From: Arminella tubonensis
GTDB lineage: Bacteria; Pseudomonadota; Alphaproteobacteria; Rhizobiales; Rhizobiaceae
Length of the DNA stretch: 64,000 nucleotides
Assembly: GCF_003240585.1 (NCBI RefSeq)
Contig: NZ_PCDP01000065.1
Coordinates: 62,001-126,000 of the forward strand
Reading direction: 5' to 3'
This document shows, one piece after another, positions 1 to 7,977 of the stretch. The position numbers and the translations under genes were made by a program. The notes under the pieces are model-generated. The model was not told the origin of the DNA. It saw only the letters and a list, made by a program, of their open reading frames with translations, and made no database searches. How positions within the stretch are numbered: the first letter of the stretch is position 1; each line of letters opens with the position of its first letter.

Positions 1-331
1 GGAGCAGGCTGGCGGCATCCCGCAGGACATTGATGCGGACACTCCCTGCAGCACCCCGGTGATGACCATTCAGCTCGTCCAGACCGGAATTGATAAGATC
101 CAGCCCTGCGGAAATCTTCTCCGCAAGGGCCTTGCCGGCAGCGGTGGGTGCGACACTGCGGCTCGTGCGGTTAAGAAGCCGCACACCCAGTCTCGCCTCG
201 AGCGCCCTCATGCTGTGGCTGAGCGCGGAAGCGGTCAGTTCCAGGTGATCAGCGGCCTTGCGGAAGCTTCGATATTGGACGATCACGAGAAAGATCGATA
301 ACTCGTGAAGTTCTCCTCGCTTAAGGGGCAT
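1..331 (-). CDS. LysR-family transcriptional regulator, N-terminal part (cut by window edge)
   Basis: This is the N-terminal 110 residues of a LysR-type regulator, whose C-terminus lies outside the window. It starts MPLKRGELHELSIFL and carries the family's winged helix-turn-helix (FRKAADHLELTASALSHSMR, then LEARLGVRLLNRTSRS at about residues 24-60), followed by the linker helix. The pattern of a first helix, A-A-x-x-L, S-x-x-S and R-L-L-x-R-T is diagnostic for LysR DNA-binding domains. The effector domain is not visible, so ligand and targets cannot be named. The start ATG is the only one that gives the complete HTH. The gene runs in the same direction as the cupin gene upstream, from which it is separated by about 115 bases. 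Confidence 0.9.
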   Translation of the reverse strand, partial: MPLKRGELHELSIFLVIVQYRSFRKAADHLELTASALSHSMRALEARLGVRLLNRTSRSVAPTAAGKALAEKISAGLDLINSGLDELNGHHRGAAGSVRINVLRDAASLL

Positions 332-446
332 GTTTCTCTCTGTCAAAGGTTCGATGACGGCGGCCAACCGCCCGAGCGGTGTTGATGCTCCGCAAATTTT
401 GGTGCCGGCGGACGTGAAGACGTAATCTAACCGGCGCACCGACAGT

Positions 447-953
447 TTATCTATGGATAGGGTCGATCCAGAGAACCTCTTCCGGCTTCTCGATCGGCTC
501 GATGTCCAGATTGACCACCACCGGCTCCTGACCGGACCGGACGAGAACGCATTCGAGCGTCTCGTCGCGGCTGGCATTGATTTCCTGATGAGGAACGTAG
601 GGTGGCACGAAAATGAAATCCCCAGGGCCGGCTTCGGCAACAAACTCCAGTTTCTCGCCCCAGCGCATCCGCGCCTTGCCCTTCACCACATAAATGATGC
701 TTTCAAGATCGCCGTGGTGATGAGCCCCGGTCTTGGCATTGGCGTGGATCGTTACCGTTCCGGCCCAGATCTTCTCGGCGCCGGCTCGTGCCTTGCTGAT
801 CGCAGTCGCGCGGTTCATGCCGGGCGTCTGGGCAGTGTTCGGATCGAGGGAATTGCCTGGAATGACCTTCACGCCGTTGTCGCGCCAGTGGTCGGCATGA
901 TGGTGATGATCATCGTCGTGATCGTGGTCATGAGGGCTGTGATCGTTGGTCAC
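447..953 (-). CDS. Cupin-domain protein with His/Asp-rich N-terminus
   Basis: A 168-residue single-domain cupin. The conserved cupin motif 1 is visible as GAHHHGDLESIIYVVKG (about residues 77-93, supplying His-His and Glu metal ligands), and motif 2 as PGDFIFVPPYVPHQEIN (about 109-125). Such small cupins bind a divalent metal and act as dioxygenases, isomerases or sensors; the substrate cannot be read from sequence. The first 25 residues are unusual: HSPHDHDHDDDHHHHADHW is nearly all His and Asp, a composition seen in metal-storing or metal-delivering tails. No signal peptide is present, so it is cytosolic. It is co-oriented with the LysR gene downstream and may be under its control, but this is inference. 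Confidence 0.85.
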   Translation of the reverse strand: MTNDHSPHDHDHDDDHHHHADHWRDNGVKVIPGNSLDPNTAQTPGMNRATAISKARAGAEKIWAGTVTIHANAKTGAHHHGDLESIIYVVKGKARMRWGEKLEFVAEAGPGDFIFVPPYVPHQEINASRDETLECVLVRSGQEPVVVNLDIEPIEKPEEVLWIDPIHR

Positions 954-1243
954 TGTTTTCTCTTTGCTGGAGGATCGTGCTGCTGCGGACCCGATAGGCT
1001 GGCGAGCTGGTTGCGATCAACGGCTGCTTCGATGGCTCGTCGAAAGTATAAGGGATGCCGAAGCGGCTACCAAGCCTATTTGCCCGTCGAGGGCCCTGCT
1101 CGAATAGAACCAATGCGCTGTCGGATCGAAATTCCAGGATTGCTTGCCAACGCCTTCCATTGCAAACTTAGATCGTCGGAACGGGACGGTGGCGCCAACG
1201 CGCGACTATCCGATGCAATGGCGAACACGTAGAAGGATGAACC

Positions 1244-1948
1244 GTGACAGGAAAAGCATCACAAGGTGAAGGCGACAGGCAGCCGATCGTTCTTTCGATC
1301 GACGTTGGCGGTTCCCATGTCAAAGTTCTCACCAGCGACGGCGGCACCGAGCGCCGCGTCGTATCCGGCCCGAAAATGACGGGAAAGGACATGATCGCCG
1401 CGGCGAAGACACTTGCCGAGGGCCTGACCTTCGACGTCGTTTCGATCGGGTATCCAGGTCCGGTGCGGCAAAACAGACCACTCAAGGATCCCATGAACCT
1501 CGGCCCTGGATGGGTCAACGTGGACTTTGCAAAAAGCTTCGGCAAGCCCGTGAAGATGGTCAATGACGCCCTGATGCAGGCAATCGGTAGCTACGATGGC
1601 GGACGCATGCTGTTCCTCGGTCTGGGAACCGGCCTTGGCTCGGCCATGGTCATCGAGAATGTTGCGCTGCCGATGGAGCTTGCCCATCTGCCGTACAAGA
1701 AGGGCTTGAGCTTCGAGGAATATGTCGGGGAGGCGGGGCTCAAGAGACGCGGCAAGAAGAAATGGCGACAGTCGGTCTCTGACGTCGTAGCGCGCGTGAA
1801 AGCGGCACTACAGCCTGATTATATCGTCATCGGCGGTGGAAACGTGGATGAACTCGGCGAACTGCCTGAGAATTGCCGGCGTGGCGACAACACACTTGCC
1901 TTTAAAGGTGGATTTCGCCTTTGGTCCGACCGGGCGCTCGTTATTTGA
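1244..1948 (+). CDS. ROK-family sugar kinase, polyphosphate-glucokinase-like
   Basis: A 234-residue protein of the ASKHA/ROK superfamily, which phosphorylates hexoses. The phosphate-1 motif is LSIDVGGSHVKVL (about residues 17-29), the catalytic-Asp segment is MVNDALMQAIG (about 105-115), and the phosphate-2 loop is FLGLGTGLGSAMV (about 124-136). The segment YIVIGGGNVDELGELP near residue 194 matches the adenosine end of the fold. The short length and the SIDVGGSHVK pattern fit PpgK-type kinases that can use polyphosphate, but ATP cannot be excluded. It stands alone, with the small protein gene downstream at 2011 in the same direction. The ROK zinc motif is absent, as in other short PpgK-like members. 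Confidence 0.8.
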   Translation: MTGKASQGEGDRQPIVLSIDVGGSHVKVLTSDGGTERRVVSGPKMTGKDMIAAAKTLAEGLTFDVVSIGYPGPVRQNRPLKDPMNLGPGWVNVDFAKSFGKPVKMVNDALMQAIGSYDGGRMLFLGLGTGLGSAMVIENVALPMELAHLPYKKGLSFEEYVGEAGLKRRGKKKWRQSVSDVVARVKAALQPDYIVIGGGNVDELGELPENCRRGDNTLAFKGGFRLWSDRALVI

Positions 1949-2010
1949 GTTTGACCTGGTGCGAGATTGGATTAGACGGTCTCGCCGATGGCAACAACAT
2001 CGGATAAAAC

Positions 2011-2271
2011 ATGGACTTGCTCAAAAAACCTCAGCGAGACGGTAAATACGTTGATCGGGACATCGATTGCCAGGAGGCGCTTCAGAAGGCGTTCCTTGAA
2101 GTGGCCGGCATCCACGCTGCAAGCGTGGTCGATGCCGCAGGTGGCAAGCTGTCGCCAGTGATGTTGGCCTTGGCAAAGCGAGCCGTGAGTGCGGGCTGGT
2201 CTTTGGAAGAGGCCGAGGTTGCGATCAGCGAACTGGCGCAGAACCTGCTCGACGACGACGCTTCCGAATAG
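2011..2271 (+). CDS. Small conserved hypothetical protein
   Basis: An 86-residue acidic, mainly helical protein that I do not recognise as a named family. It has no signal peptide, membrane segment or cysteines. The composition and a regular heptad-like spacing of Ala/Leu residues (ALQKAFLEVAGIHAASVVDAAGG, then AISELAQNLLDDD) suggest a compact helical fold. It follows the ROK kinase by 62 bases on the same strand, so co-transcription is possible. The ribosome-binding site upstream of the ATG is weak. It could equally be an independent small gene; its reality rests on codon use similar to the neighbours and on a clean start-to-stop frame. Confidence 0.55.
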   Translation: MDLLKKPQRDGKYVDRDIDCQEALQKAFLEVAGIHAASVVDAAGGKLSPVMLALAKRAVSAGWSLEEAEVAISELAQNLLDDDASE

Positions 2272-2528
2272 CGCACGGTCTTTCATCTCCTCGTTGCCAG
2301 ACTGAATTTGGCGGCATTTTCTGTCCGTTTGAGCCCCGACGATAGGCGCAACGGCCGACCTCGACAGCGCAGACCACGCAGAAGGAGCCTAAATGCTTGC
2401 CTGCGAGCAATCTCTGTTTATATTAGCGCTGCGTCGGCTACTGTATTTTGATCCGACGCATGACTGGCTTTCGTAGTCACCTTCACCCGATGAGCTGTCT
2501 CGTCGCCGGACTTTGGAAGGAGTTTTTC

Positions 2529-2774
2529 ATGTCCATATCAATCCAAAATGTAGATGCGTCCAATGTGTCTCAACTATCGCAGATCGACGTCGGAAACGCC
2601 GTTCGCACCGCTCGCGAGTCGTACGGTTACAGTCTCGACGATCTCGCGGTCACCTGCGGCCTTACAAATCGTGAAATCTCGGATGTCGAGATCGGAGCGG
2701 ATACTGATCCTTCCAAAATCCGACGTATCGCCGCCGCTCTTCAGATCGCACCATCTGAGTTCCTTTCGATCTAG
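2529..2774 (+). CDS. Small XRE/Cro-type helix-turn-helix protein
   Basis: An 81-residue protein that is almost entirely one XRE-type DNA-binding domain. GNAVRTARESYGYSLDDLA is helix 1-2, VTCGLTNREISDVEIG is the recognition region, and KIRRIAAALQI is the closing helix. The ATG at 2529 is preceded by a good GGAAGGAG ribosome-binding site 7 bases away, so I prefer it to an upstream in-frame ATG at 2448. Proteins this size act as stand-alone repressors or as antitoxin-like DNA binders. No toxin partner is seen: the next gene is poxB, 200 bases away. The target is unknown. Confidence 0.75.
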   Translation: MSISIQNVDASNVSQLSQIDVGNAVRTARESYGYSLDDLAVTCGLTNREISDVEIGADTDPSKIRRIAAALQIAPSEFLSI

Positions 2775-2976
2775 CAGCTGGAAAAAGCGCGACGCACTCA
2801 TCGAGTTGCGTCGTGCTTATTTTGGATGGGCGGCGCCTCTCTTTGAAGCGTAATACCGTCCCATCAAGCGGTCACAGCCTTAGCAGCCACGGCCGACGCA
2901 ATCTTGTTTAGCACCATGCCTTGCATATCTACCGAAGCGCCGCGTCGAAGCGTACGCCAGTGTGGAAGGTTTCAAA

Positions 2977-4704
2977 ATGACCAAGCAGACGGTTGCCGAA
3001 CTTATCGTGGATACGCTCACTGCGGCGGGCGTGAAGAGAATCTATGGCGTCACTGGCGACAGCTTGAACGGACTGAGCGATGCTCTTCGTCGCAAGGGCA
3101 CCATCGAATGGGTGCACATGCGCCATGAGGAGGCCGCAGCCTTCGCCGCCGGCGCGGAAGCCCAGTTGACGGGCAAGCTTGCCGTCTGTGCCGGAAGCTG
3201 CGGTCCGGGAAATCTCCACCTCATCAACGGGCTCTACGATTGCCATCGAAGCGGCGCCCCAGTGCTGGCGATAGCCGCGCACATTCCAAGCGCTGAAATT
3301 GGCAGCGGCTATTTTCAGGAAACCCACCCCGAAAAGCTCTTCTCCGAATGCAGCCATTATACCGAACTGGTCTCGAACGCGAGCGTCATGCCGCGACTTC
3401 TCGATATCGCGATCCGCCAGTCGGTCGGCAAGCGCGGCGTTTCCGTATTGGTCATTCCCGGCGACGTGGCGATGCAGCAGCTCGAACCGCCATCGCCTAG
3501 CAGGTGGATATTGCCCCAGGCGCCGTTCTCGCGGCCACAAGATGCAGAGCTTGCCGCCGCTGCGGGCCTTTTGAACGGTGCGGATAAGGTGACCATTCTG
3601 GCGGGAGCCGGCTGCGCAGGCGCCCATGACGAACTTGTCAAACTGGCTGCGCTCTTGAAGGCGCCTATCGTCCACGCCTTGCGTGGCAAGGAACATGTCG
3701 AATGGGAAAACCCGTACGATGTCGGGATGACCGGACTGATCGGCTTTTCCTCGGGCTATCATGCGATGAAAAACTGCAGCACGCTGCTGATGCTGGGAAC
3801 TGACTTTCCCTATCGGCAATTCTATCCGGAAGGCGCAAAGATCATCCAGATCGATATCGATGCCACCCGCCTCGGGCGACGGACGCCGCTCGCGCTCGGA
3901 CTGGTCGGCGACGTCAAGACATCGATCGAGGCATTGGTTCCGATGATTTCACAGAAGGTTGACACTGGCCATCTTGACCGCTCGATCGAGCACTACGGGA
4001 AAGCGCGAAACGGACTGGACGAGCTTGCGACCTCAGGTCGGCCCGGATCGGCGATCCACCCGCAATATCTTGCAAGACTGGTCAGCGAGGTTGCATCGGA
4101 GGACGCGGTTTTCACATGCGACGTCGGCACCCCGACGGTATGGGCGGCCCGCTATCTGAAGATGAACGGAAAGCGGCGTCTGTTGGGTTCCTTCGTCCAT
4201 GGATCGATGGCAAACGCAATGGTTCAAGCAATCGGTGCCCAGGCCGCGTTTCCAGGAAGGCAGACGATCGCCCTTGCCGGGGACGGTGGCTTTGCCATGT
4301 TGATGGGGGACTTTCTGACGCTCATCCAGGAGAAGCTCCCGGTCAAGGTCGTGATCGTCAACAATGGCGTCCTTGGGTTTGTCGACATGGAGATGAAGGC
4401 CGCGGGCCTGCTTGAGAGCAACACGACGCTCAAGAATCCGAATTTTGCCGAGATGGCGAAAGCGGCCGGCGTTCTTGGAATTCGCGTGGAGAAAGCAGGG
4501 GAACTGGAGGAGGCCCTTCGCAGCGCCTTTCTCCATGATGGACCTGCGCTTGTCGACGTCGTTACCAATCGCAACGAGCTGGTGATGCCACCGACAATCA
4601 ATGTCGACCAGATTTCCGGCTTCAGCCTCTGGCTCGCGAAGGCGGTTTTGAGCGGGCGAGGCGACGAAGTTATCGATCTGGCAGCGTCGAACGTGCTTCG
4701 ATAA
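2977..4704 (+). CDS. poxB: Thiamine-diphosphate-dependent pyruvate dehydrogenase/oxidase (PoxB type)
   Basis: A 575-residue ThDP enzyme that by family oxidatively decarboxylates pyruvate to acetate and CO2, passing electrons to quinone through FAD at the membrane. The N-terminal PYR domain contains the activating Glu in WVHMRHEEAAAFAAGA. A central FAD/transhydrogenase domain follows (about 190-330), and the C-terminal domain has the ThDP/Mg motif LAGDGGFAMLMGDF ending in VIVNNGVLGF (about 430-470). Domain order and length match PoxB rather than acetolactate synthase. The ATG at 2977 has GGAAGG 7 bases upstream and is preferred over an upstream GTG at 2962. It is monocistronic; the downstream genes are convergent. 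Other ThDP oxidases such as a pyruvate oxidase variant cannot be fully excluded. Confidence 0.88.
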   Translation: MTKQTVAELIVDTLTAAGVKRIYGVTGDSLNGLSDALRRKGTIEWVHMRHEEAAAFAAGAEAQLTGKLAVCAGSCGPGNLHLINGLYDCHRSGAPVLAIAAHIPSAEIGSGYFQETHPEKLFSECSHYTELVSNASVMPRLLDIAIRQSVGKRGVSVLVIPGDVAMQQLEPPSPSRWILPQAPFSRPQDAELAAAAGLLNGADKVTILAGAGCAGAHDELVKLAALLKAPIVHALRGKEHVEWENPYDVGMTGLIGFSSGYHAMKNCSTLLMLGTDFPYRQFYPEGAKIIQIDIDATRLGRRTPLALGLVGDVKTSIEALVPMISQKVDTGHLDRSIEHYGKARNGLDELATSGRPGSAIHPQYLARLVSEVASEDAVFTCDVGTPTVWAARYLKMNGKRRLLGSFVHGSMANAMVQAIGAQAAFPGRQTIALAGDGGFAMLMGDFLTLIQEKLPVKVVIVNNGVLGFVDMEMKAAGLLESNTTLKNPNFAEMAKAAGVLGIRVEKAGELEEALRSAFLHDGPALVDVVTNRNELVMPPTINVDQISGFSLWLAKAVLSGRGDEVIDLAASNVLR

Positions 4705-4716
4705 GAGCTCAGCGAC

Positions 4717-4742
4717 GGTGGGGCCGGAAATTCGACCCCACC
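4717..4742. terminator. Hairpin between convergent poxB and thuA-like genes
   Basis: A 7-base perfect stem, GGTGGGG pairing with CCCCACC, with a 12-base loop sits 12 bases after the poxB stop and 19 bases before the stop of the convergent gene. It has no clear T-run on either side, so it is a weak candidate for a bidirectional terminator or a mRNA 3'-end stabiliser. Confidence 0.45.
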
Positions 4743-4761
4743 AAAATCAAAGGCCTTGACC

Positions 4762-5403
4762 CTATCGCGCTGCCCAGCTGGCGCCGCGCCGGAAGATCGT
4801 TTTCATCTGCGGCACATCGAACTCCTTGGCCTGGTGGCCGAGCGAGGAATAGAACACGCGGCCCTTGCCATAGTGCCGCTTCCAGACGACCGGCATCACC
4901 ACGCCGTTGATCCAGTAGGCATGGTCGCCGGTAAATGTTGTTGTCGCCAGCACCTCGTTCGAGGGGTCGACGTGCATGTAATATTGTTCCGACGTGTAGG
5001 GGAAATCCTCGATCCCCTCCATCACGGCATCGTCCGGGCGGGTGACGTTGACGGAGTAGTTGATGATATTGCCGGGATGGGCGACCCACTGGCCGCCGAT
5101 GATGAACTGATAATCGACGCTGTCACGGAACGAATCGCCGGCGCCGCCGTGATAGCCGGCAATGCCGACGCCGCTTTCGATCGCGGCGGCAAGATTCGTC
5201 ACCTCCTCCTTCTCGATCTTCGACATGGTGACGATCGGCACGATCAGGCTGAGATCGTGGATCGACGGATCGGCGAAGGCTTCGGTGCTGTTTTCGACAT
5301 AGACCTTGAAGCCGTCCTCCTGCAGCATTTCCTCGATGATCTTGGCGCATTCCTGCGGCTCGTGGCCGCTCCAGCCGCCCCAGACGATAAGTGCTTCGCG
5401 CAT
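4762..5403 (-). CDS. ThuA-like domain protein
   Basis: A 213-residue protein of the ThuA family (trehalose-utilisation-like, class I glutamine-amidotransferase fold). The start REALIVWGGWSGHEP, the segment GVGIAGYHGGAGDSFRDS (about 79-96) with its His-Gly-Gly, and the end segment VFYSSLGHQAKEF are typical of the family. In rhizobia ThuA works with a ThuB-type oxidoreductase in converting trehalose, maltitol or related disaccharides to 3-keto derivatives. Here the adjacent gene is a Gfo/Idh/MocA dehydrogenase, 18 bases upstream on the same strand, so the same partnership is likely. The exact reaction of this paralogue is not known. A GAGGAGAA ribosome-binding site precedes the ATG. Confidence 0.85.
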   Translation of the reverse strand: MREALIVWGGWSGHEPQECAKIIEEMLQEDGFKVYVENSTEAFADPSIHDLSLIVPIVTMSKIEKEEVTNLAAAIESGVGIAGYHGGAGDSFRDSVDYQFIIGGQWVAHPGNIINYSVNVTRPDDAVMEGIEDFPYTSEQYYMHVDPSNEVLATTTFTGDHAYWINGVVMPVVWKRHYGKGRVFYSSLGHQAKEFDVPQMKTIFRRGASWAAR

Positions 5404-5421
5404 ATTCTTCTCCTCTTGATC

Positions 5422-6522
5422 CTATCGCCCGATGAATCCGTCCACGAGGGACTGAGACAGCGGTGCGGGTCGTTCCGTTTGTGTGGTGATCGTGACCGTG
5501 CGGCCGCCGTCGGACGCTGTCTGGAAGGCTTCCATGACCTCGAGCACATGCAGCGCCAAGCTGCCATTGGCACGGTGCGGCCGGTTCGAGCGGATGGCGT
5601 GGGCCATGTCGGCGACACCGAGCGAACGGTAGTTGCCGTCGGCATAGGGTTCCGTCACCTCGCGGGTCTCGAACTCGCCGCCCTTCTTCAGAAATTCGAC
5701 CGGTCCGCCGAAGCGGTTGGGGTCGGGCACGATCAGCGTGCCTTCGGTGCCGTAGACTTCGATGGGCACATGCCTGTGGCCCGCCACGTCGAAGCTCATG
5801 CCGATCTGTACGACTGCGCCATTGGCAAAGGCCATGACGCCGGCGACGTGGGTGGCCACATCGACGGGGATGCGCTCGCCATTGCGCGGCTCGCTGGTGA
5901 TGATGCGCTCCTTGCGCGGAGCAACGGCAAAACCCGCCACCTGCGATACGGGGCCGAGCAGATTGACGAGATCGGTAATATAGTAGGGACCCATATCCAG
6001 CATCGGTCCGCCGCCGACTTCGTAGTAAAAGGCCGGGTTCGGGTGCCAGCGCTCGTGGCCGGGGCACATGAAGGTGGCCGTGCCGCCGACCGGCTGGCCG
6101 ATTGCGCCGGCGTCGATGATGGCGCGCGCCGCCTGGTGCCCGCCGCCGAGAAAGGTATCCGGGGCCGCGCCGATCCGCAGGCCCTTGGTCGATGCGGCAT
6201 CCGCGAGCTTCTTGCCCTCGACGAAATTGATCCCGAGCGGCTTTTCGGAATAGGTGTGCTTGCCGGCGTCGAGTGCCTGCAGGGCAACCGCGACATGCGC
6301 CTTGGGTACCGTCAGGTTGACGATGATCTCAACCGTCGGATCGGCGAGTAGGGCGTCGATACCGACAGCCGTCAGGCCGAATTCGCCAGCCCTGGCTTCG
6401 GCCAGCTCGCGGTTCAGGTCCGCGACGCCGCGGATGTCGAGGATGGGGAATGATTTCATCGCCGTGAGATAGGCACTTGAGATGTTGCCGCAGCCGATAA
6501 TGCCGATACCTACTTTTTCCAT
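5422..6522 (-). CDS. Gfo/Idh/MocA-family NAD(P)-dependent oxidoreductase
   Basis: A 366-residue sugar or polyol dehydrogenase. The N-terminal Rossmann fold carries GIIGCGNISSAYLTA (about residues 6-20). The family signature with the catalytic Lys is seen in TYSEKPLGINF (about 90-100), and a C-terminal alpha/beta domain follows with GGGPMLDMGPYY (substrate side, about 173-184). The ATG at 6522 has GGGAGGAAG just upstream; an in-frame start 75 bases further out has no such site. With the ThuA-like gene it makes a ThuA-ThuB-like pair, and with the ROK regulator and divergent ABC transporter it forms a disaccharide or polyol utilisation module. The substrate is unproven. Confidence 0.88.
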   Translation of the reverse strand: MEKVGIGIIGCGNISSAYLTAMKSFPILDIRGVADLNRELAEARAGEFGLTAVGIDALLADPTVEIIVNLTVPKAHVAVALQALDAGKHTYSEKPLGINFVEGKKLADAASTKGLRIGAAPDTFLGGGHQAARAIIDAGAIGQPVGGTATFMCPGHERWHPNPAFYYEVGGGPMLDMGPYYITDLVNLLGPVSQVAGFAVAPRKERIITSEPRNGERIPVDVATHVAGVMAFANGAVVQIGMSFDVAGHRHVPIEVYGTEGTLIVPDPNRFGGPVEFLKKGGEFETREVTEPYADGNYRSLGVADMAHAIRSNRPHRANGSLALHVLEVMEAFQTASDGGRTVTITTQTERPAPLSQSLVDGFIGR

Positions 6523-6563
6523 AAGGCTTCCTCCCGGAATGGATTTTTGAATACGTGATTGCC

Positions 6564-7769
6564 TCAGTGCGCGGGCGCAGGACCCGTCGTGCTCCAAGGT
6601 GATTCATAGAGTTCGCGCAGTGCCACGACGGCGGCTCCCTGGGCCCAGGTTTCATCCGTCGACTGGTCGAAAACCAACTCCGCGACCCCTTCGATCGACT
6701 GGGGGATGGCCATGGCATAGGCGTCGCGCAGGCTGTCGAGGAAAGGCTGGCCAAGCGCGAGGCTGGAGCCGACGAGGATGACGCGTGGTGGCGCAAAGAG
6801 CGTGACGATATTGGCAAGCGCCATGCCGCAGGCCTCGCCCGCGCGGATGGCCGCGGCGATCAGTGTCTCGTCCTCGGCGGCGATCAGGGTCTGGGCATGG
6901 GCCATGCCGCGGCCGAGCCGGATCGCTTCGGCGAAGCGGCCACCGCTCGGCTGGTCGCCGAGAATCGCACTCTCGCCTGCTTGGCTCGACAGTCTGATCG
7001 TGCCCTGCGGCCCGGTGCCAAGCACGAGATCGCCGAGGTTATGGCTGAGACCGCCTGCGCCGCGAAACAGCTGGCCGCCGTGCAGCACGCCGAGGCCAAG
7101 CGTCTGCTCCAGTGACACCAGCACCATGTCGTCGATATCGCGGGCTTTGCCGAACCAGTGATGAGCAAGCGTAATCGCATGGGCGTCGCTCTCGACAATC
7201 GTGACGATGCCGAGGCGCTCCGACATCTCGCGTGCGAAATCGACGCCGGTCTCGCGAAAGATCGGGCTGGTGCGCACATGGCCGGTGCGATGCTCGATGA
7301 CCCCGGGCAGGCCGAGGCAGACGAGGTCGATCTCGTCGATCGAGAGGTTCGCATCGACGACGCAGCGCCGGACACCATCTTCGATGAGGTCGGCAATGAC
7401 ACTGATCGGCTGGCGGTCGACGCGCAATGCCAGCGTCTGCGTCGACAGCACCTCGCCGCGAAAATCGGTGACGACAAAGACCATGCGGTTAGCCGCGATC
7501 TTGGCGCCGACGACGCGGGCGGCATCCGGGTTCAGCTCCAGTGCTACGCGCGGCCTGCCGCGAGCGGCGGCATTGCGCAGGTCGCCCTCATGCCGCGCCA
7601 GGATCAGCCCGTCGTCCAGAAGAGATGCGGTGATAGCCGAAACCGTGGTGGTCGAAAGCTGCGTCCTCTCGCTGATCTCGACACGCGAAATCGAGACCGC
7701 CCGTCTGATCGTATCCAGTACGTTGAAGCGGTTTATAGCCCGCATTAGCTCGGGATCGGCAGTTTTCAT
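6564..7769 (-). CDS. ROK-family transcriptional repressor
   Basis: A 401-residue regulator with an N-terminal winged HTH (SISRVEISERTQLSTTTVSA, about residues 26-45, with GRPRVALEL as the wing) fused to a ROK kinase-like sugar-sensing domain. The phosphate-loop-like LEQTLGLGVLHGGQ, the substrate segment ESDAHAITLAHHWFG and the C-terminal IVTLFAPPRVILVGSSL are present. The zinc motif CxCGxxGC of typical ROK proteins is missing: the equivalent stretch after HNLGDLVLGTGPQG has no cysteines. It reads away from the sugar ABC operon and upstream of the oxidoreductase and ThuA genes, which places it as the local sugar-responsive repressor. The start ATG at 7769 (MKTADPELMRAINRFN) fits homologues better than a start 57 bases upstream. 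Confidence 0.87.
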   Translation of the reverse strand: MKTADPELMRAINRFNVLDTIRRAVSISRVEISERTQLSTTTVSAITASLLDDGLILARHEGDLRNAAARGRPRVALELNPDAARVVGAKIAANRMVFVVTDFRGEVLSTQTLALRVDRQPISVIADLIEDGVRRCVVDANLSIDEIDLVCLGLPGVIEHRTGHVRTSPIFRETGVDFAREMSERLGIVTIVESDAHAITLAHHWFGKARDIDDMVLVSLEQTLGLGVLHGGQLFRGAGGLSHNLGDLVLGTGPQGTIRLSSQAGESAILGDQPSGGRFAEAIRLGRGMAHAQTLIAAEDETLIAAAIRAGEACGMALANIVTLFAPPRVILVGSSLALGQPFLDSLRDAYAMAIPQSIEGVAELVFDQSTDETWAQGAAVVALRELYESPWSTTGPAPAH

Positions 7770-7826
7770 TGTGGCATGACCGAATTGAATTTCAATGCCG
7801 ACCAAGGGGTATTTCGGACGGATCAC

Positions 7827-7925
7827 GAATTAAATACCGCGCCGACCGCCCCTCTTGTCAAGTTAATTTGCACAAAAAATGGGGTAGCTGGTTGACAATC
7901 GGGCAAACCTCCGTTGAATTAATCC
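7827..7925. promoter_or_regulatory. Candidate ROK operator/promoter region of the sugar module
   Basis: The divergent intergenic region holds three copies of an AT-rich core, GAATTAAAT at 7827, AGTTAATTTG at 7861 and GAATTAAT at 7916, two of them in opposite orientation, plus a TTGACA at 7892 that suits a -35 element for the ABC operon. ROK repressors are known to bind AT-rich inverted sites. Assignment to this regulator is inference from position. Confidence 0.4.
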
Positions 7926-7977
7926 GCATAAGGGAAAAATTGGTGAGGACTGTTCGTTCCCTTCGGAGGAGAAAATC

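Noticed and set aside
453..1232. Long rightward open frame opposite the cupin gene
   Set aside because: It is the mirror of the cupin gene; its His/Asp-rich codons read as long Val/Ile/Met runs, and no family features are present.
2529..2774. XRE protein as antitoxin of a toxin-antitoxin pair
   Set aside because: No small toxin-like gene lies next to it; the neighbours are poxB and an unrelated small protein.
4756..6351. 531-codon rightward frame across the ThuA-like and oxidoreductase genes
   Set aside because: Its sequence is a shadow of G+C-rich genes on the other strand, while the leftward frames have clear motifs and ribosome-binding sites.
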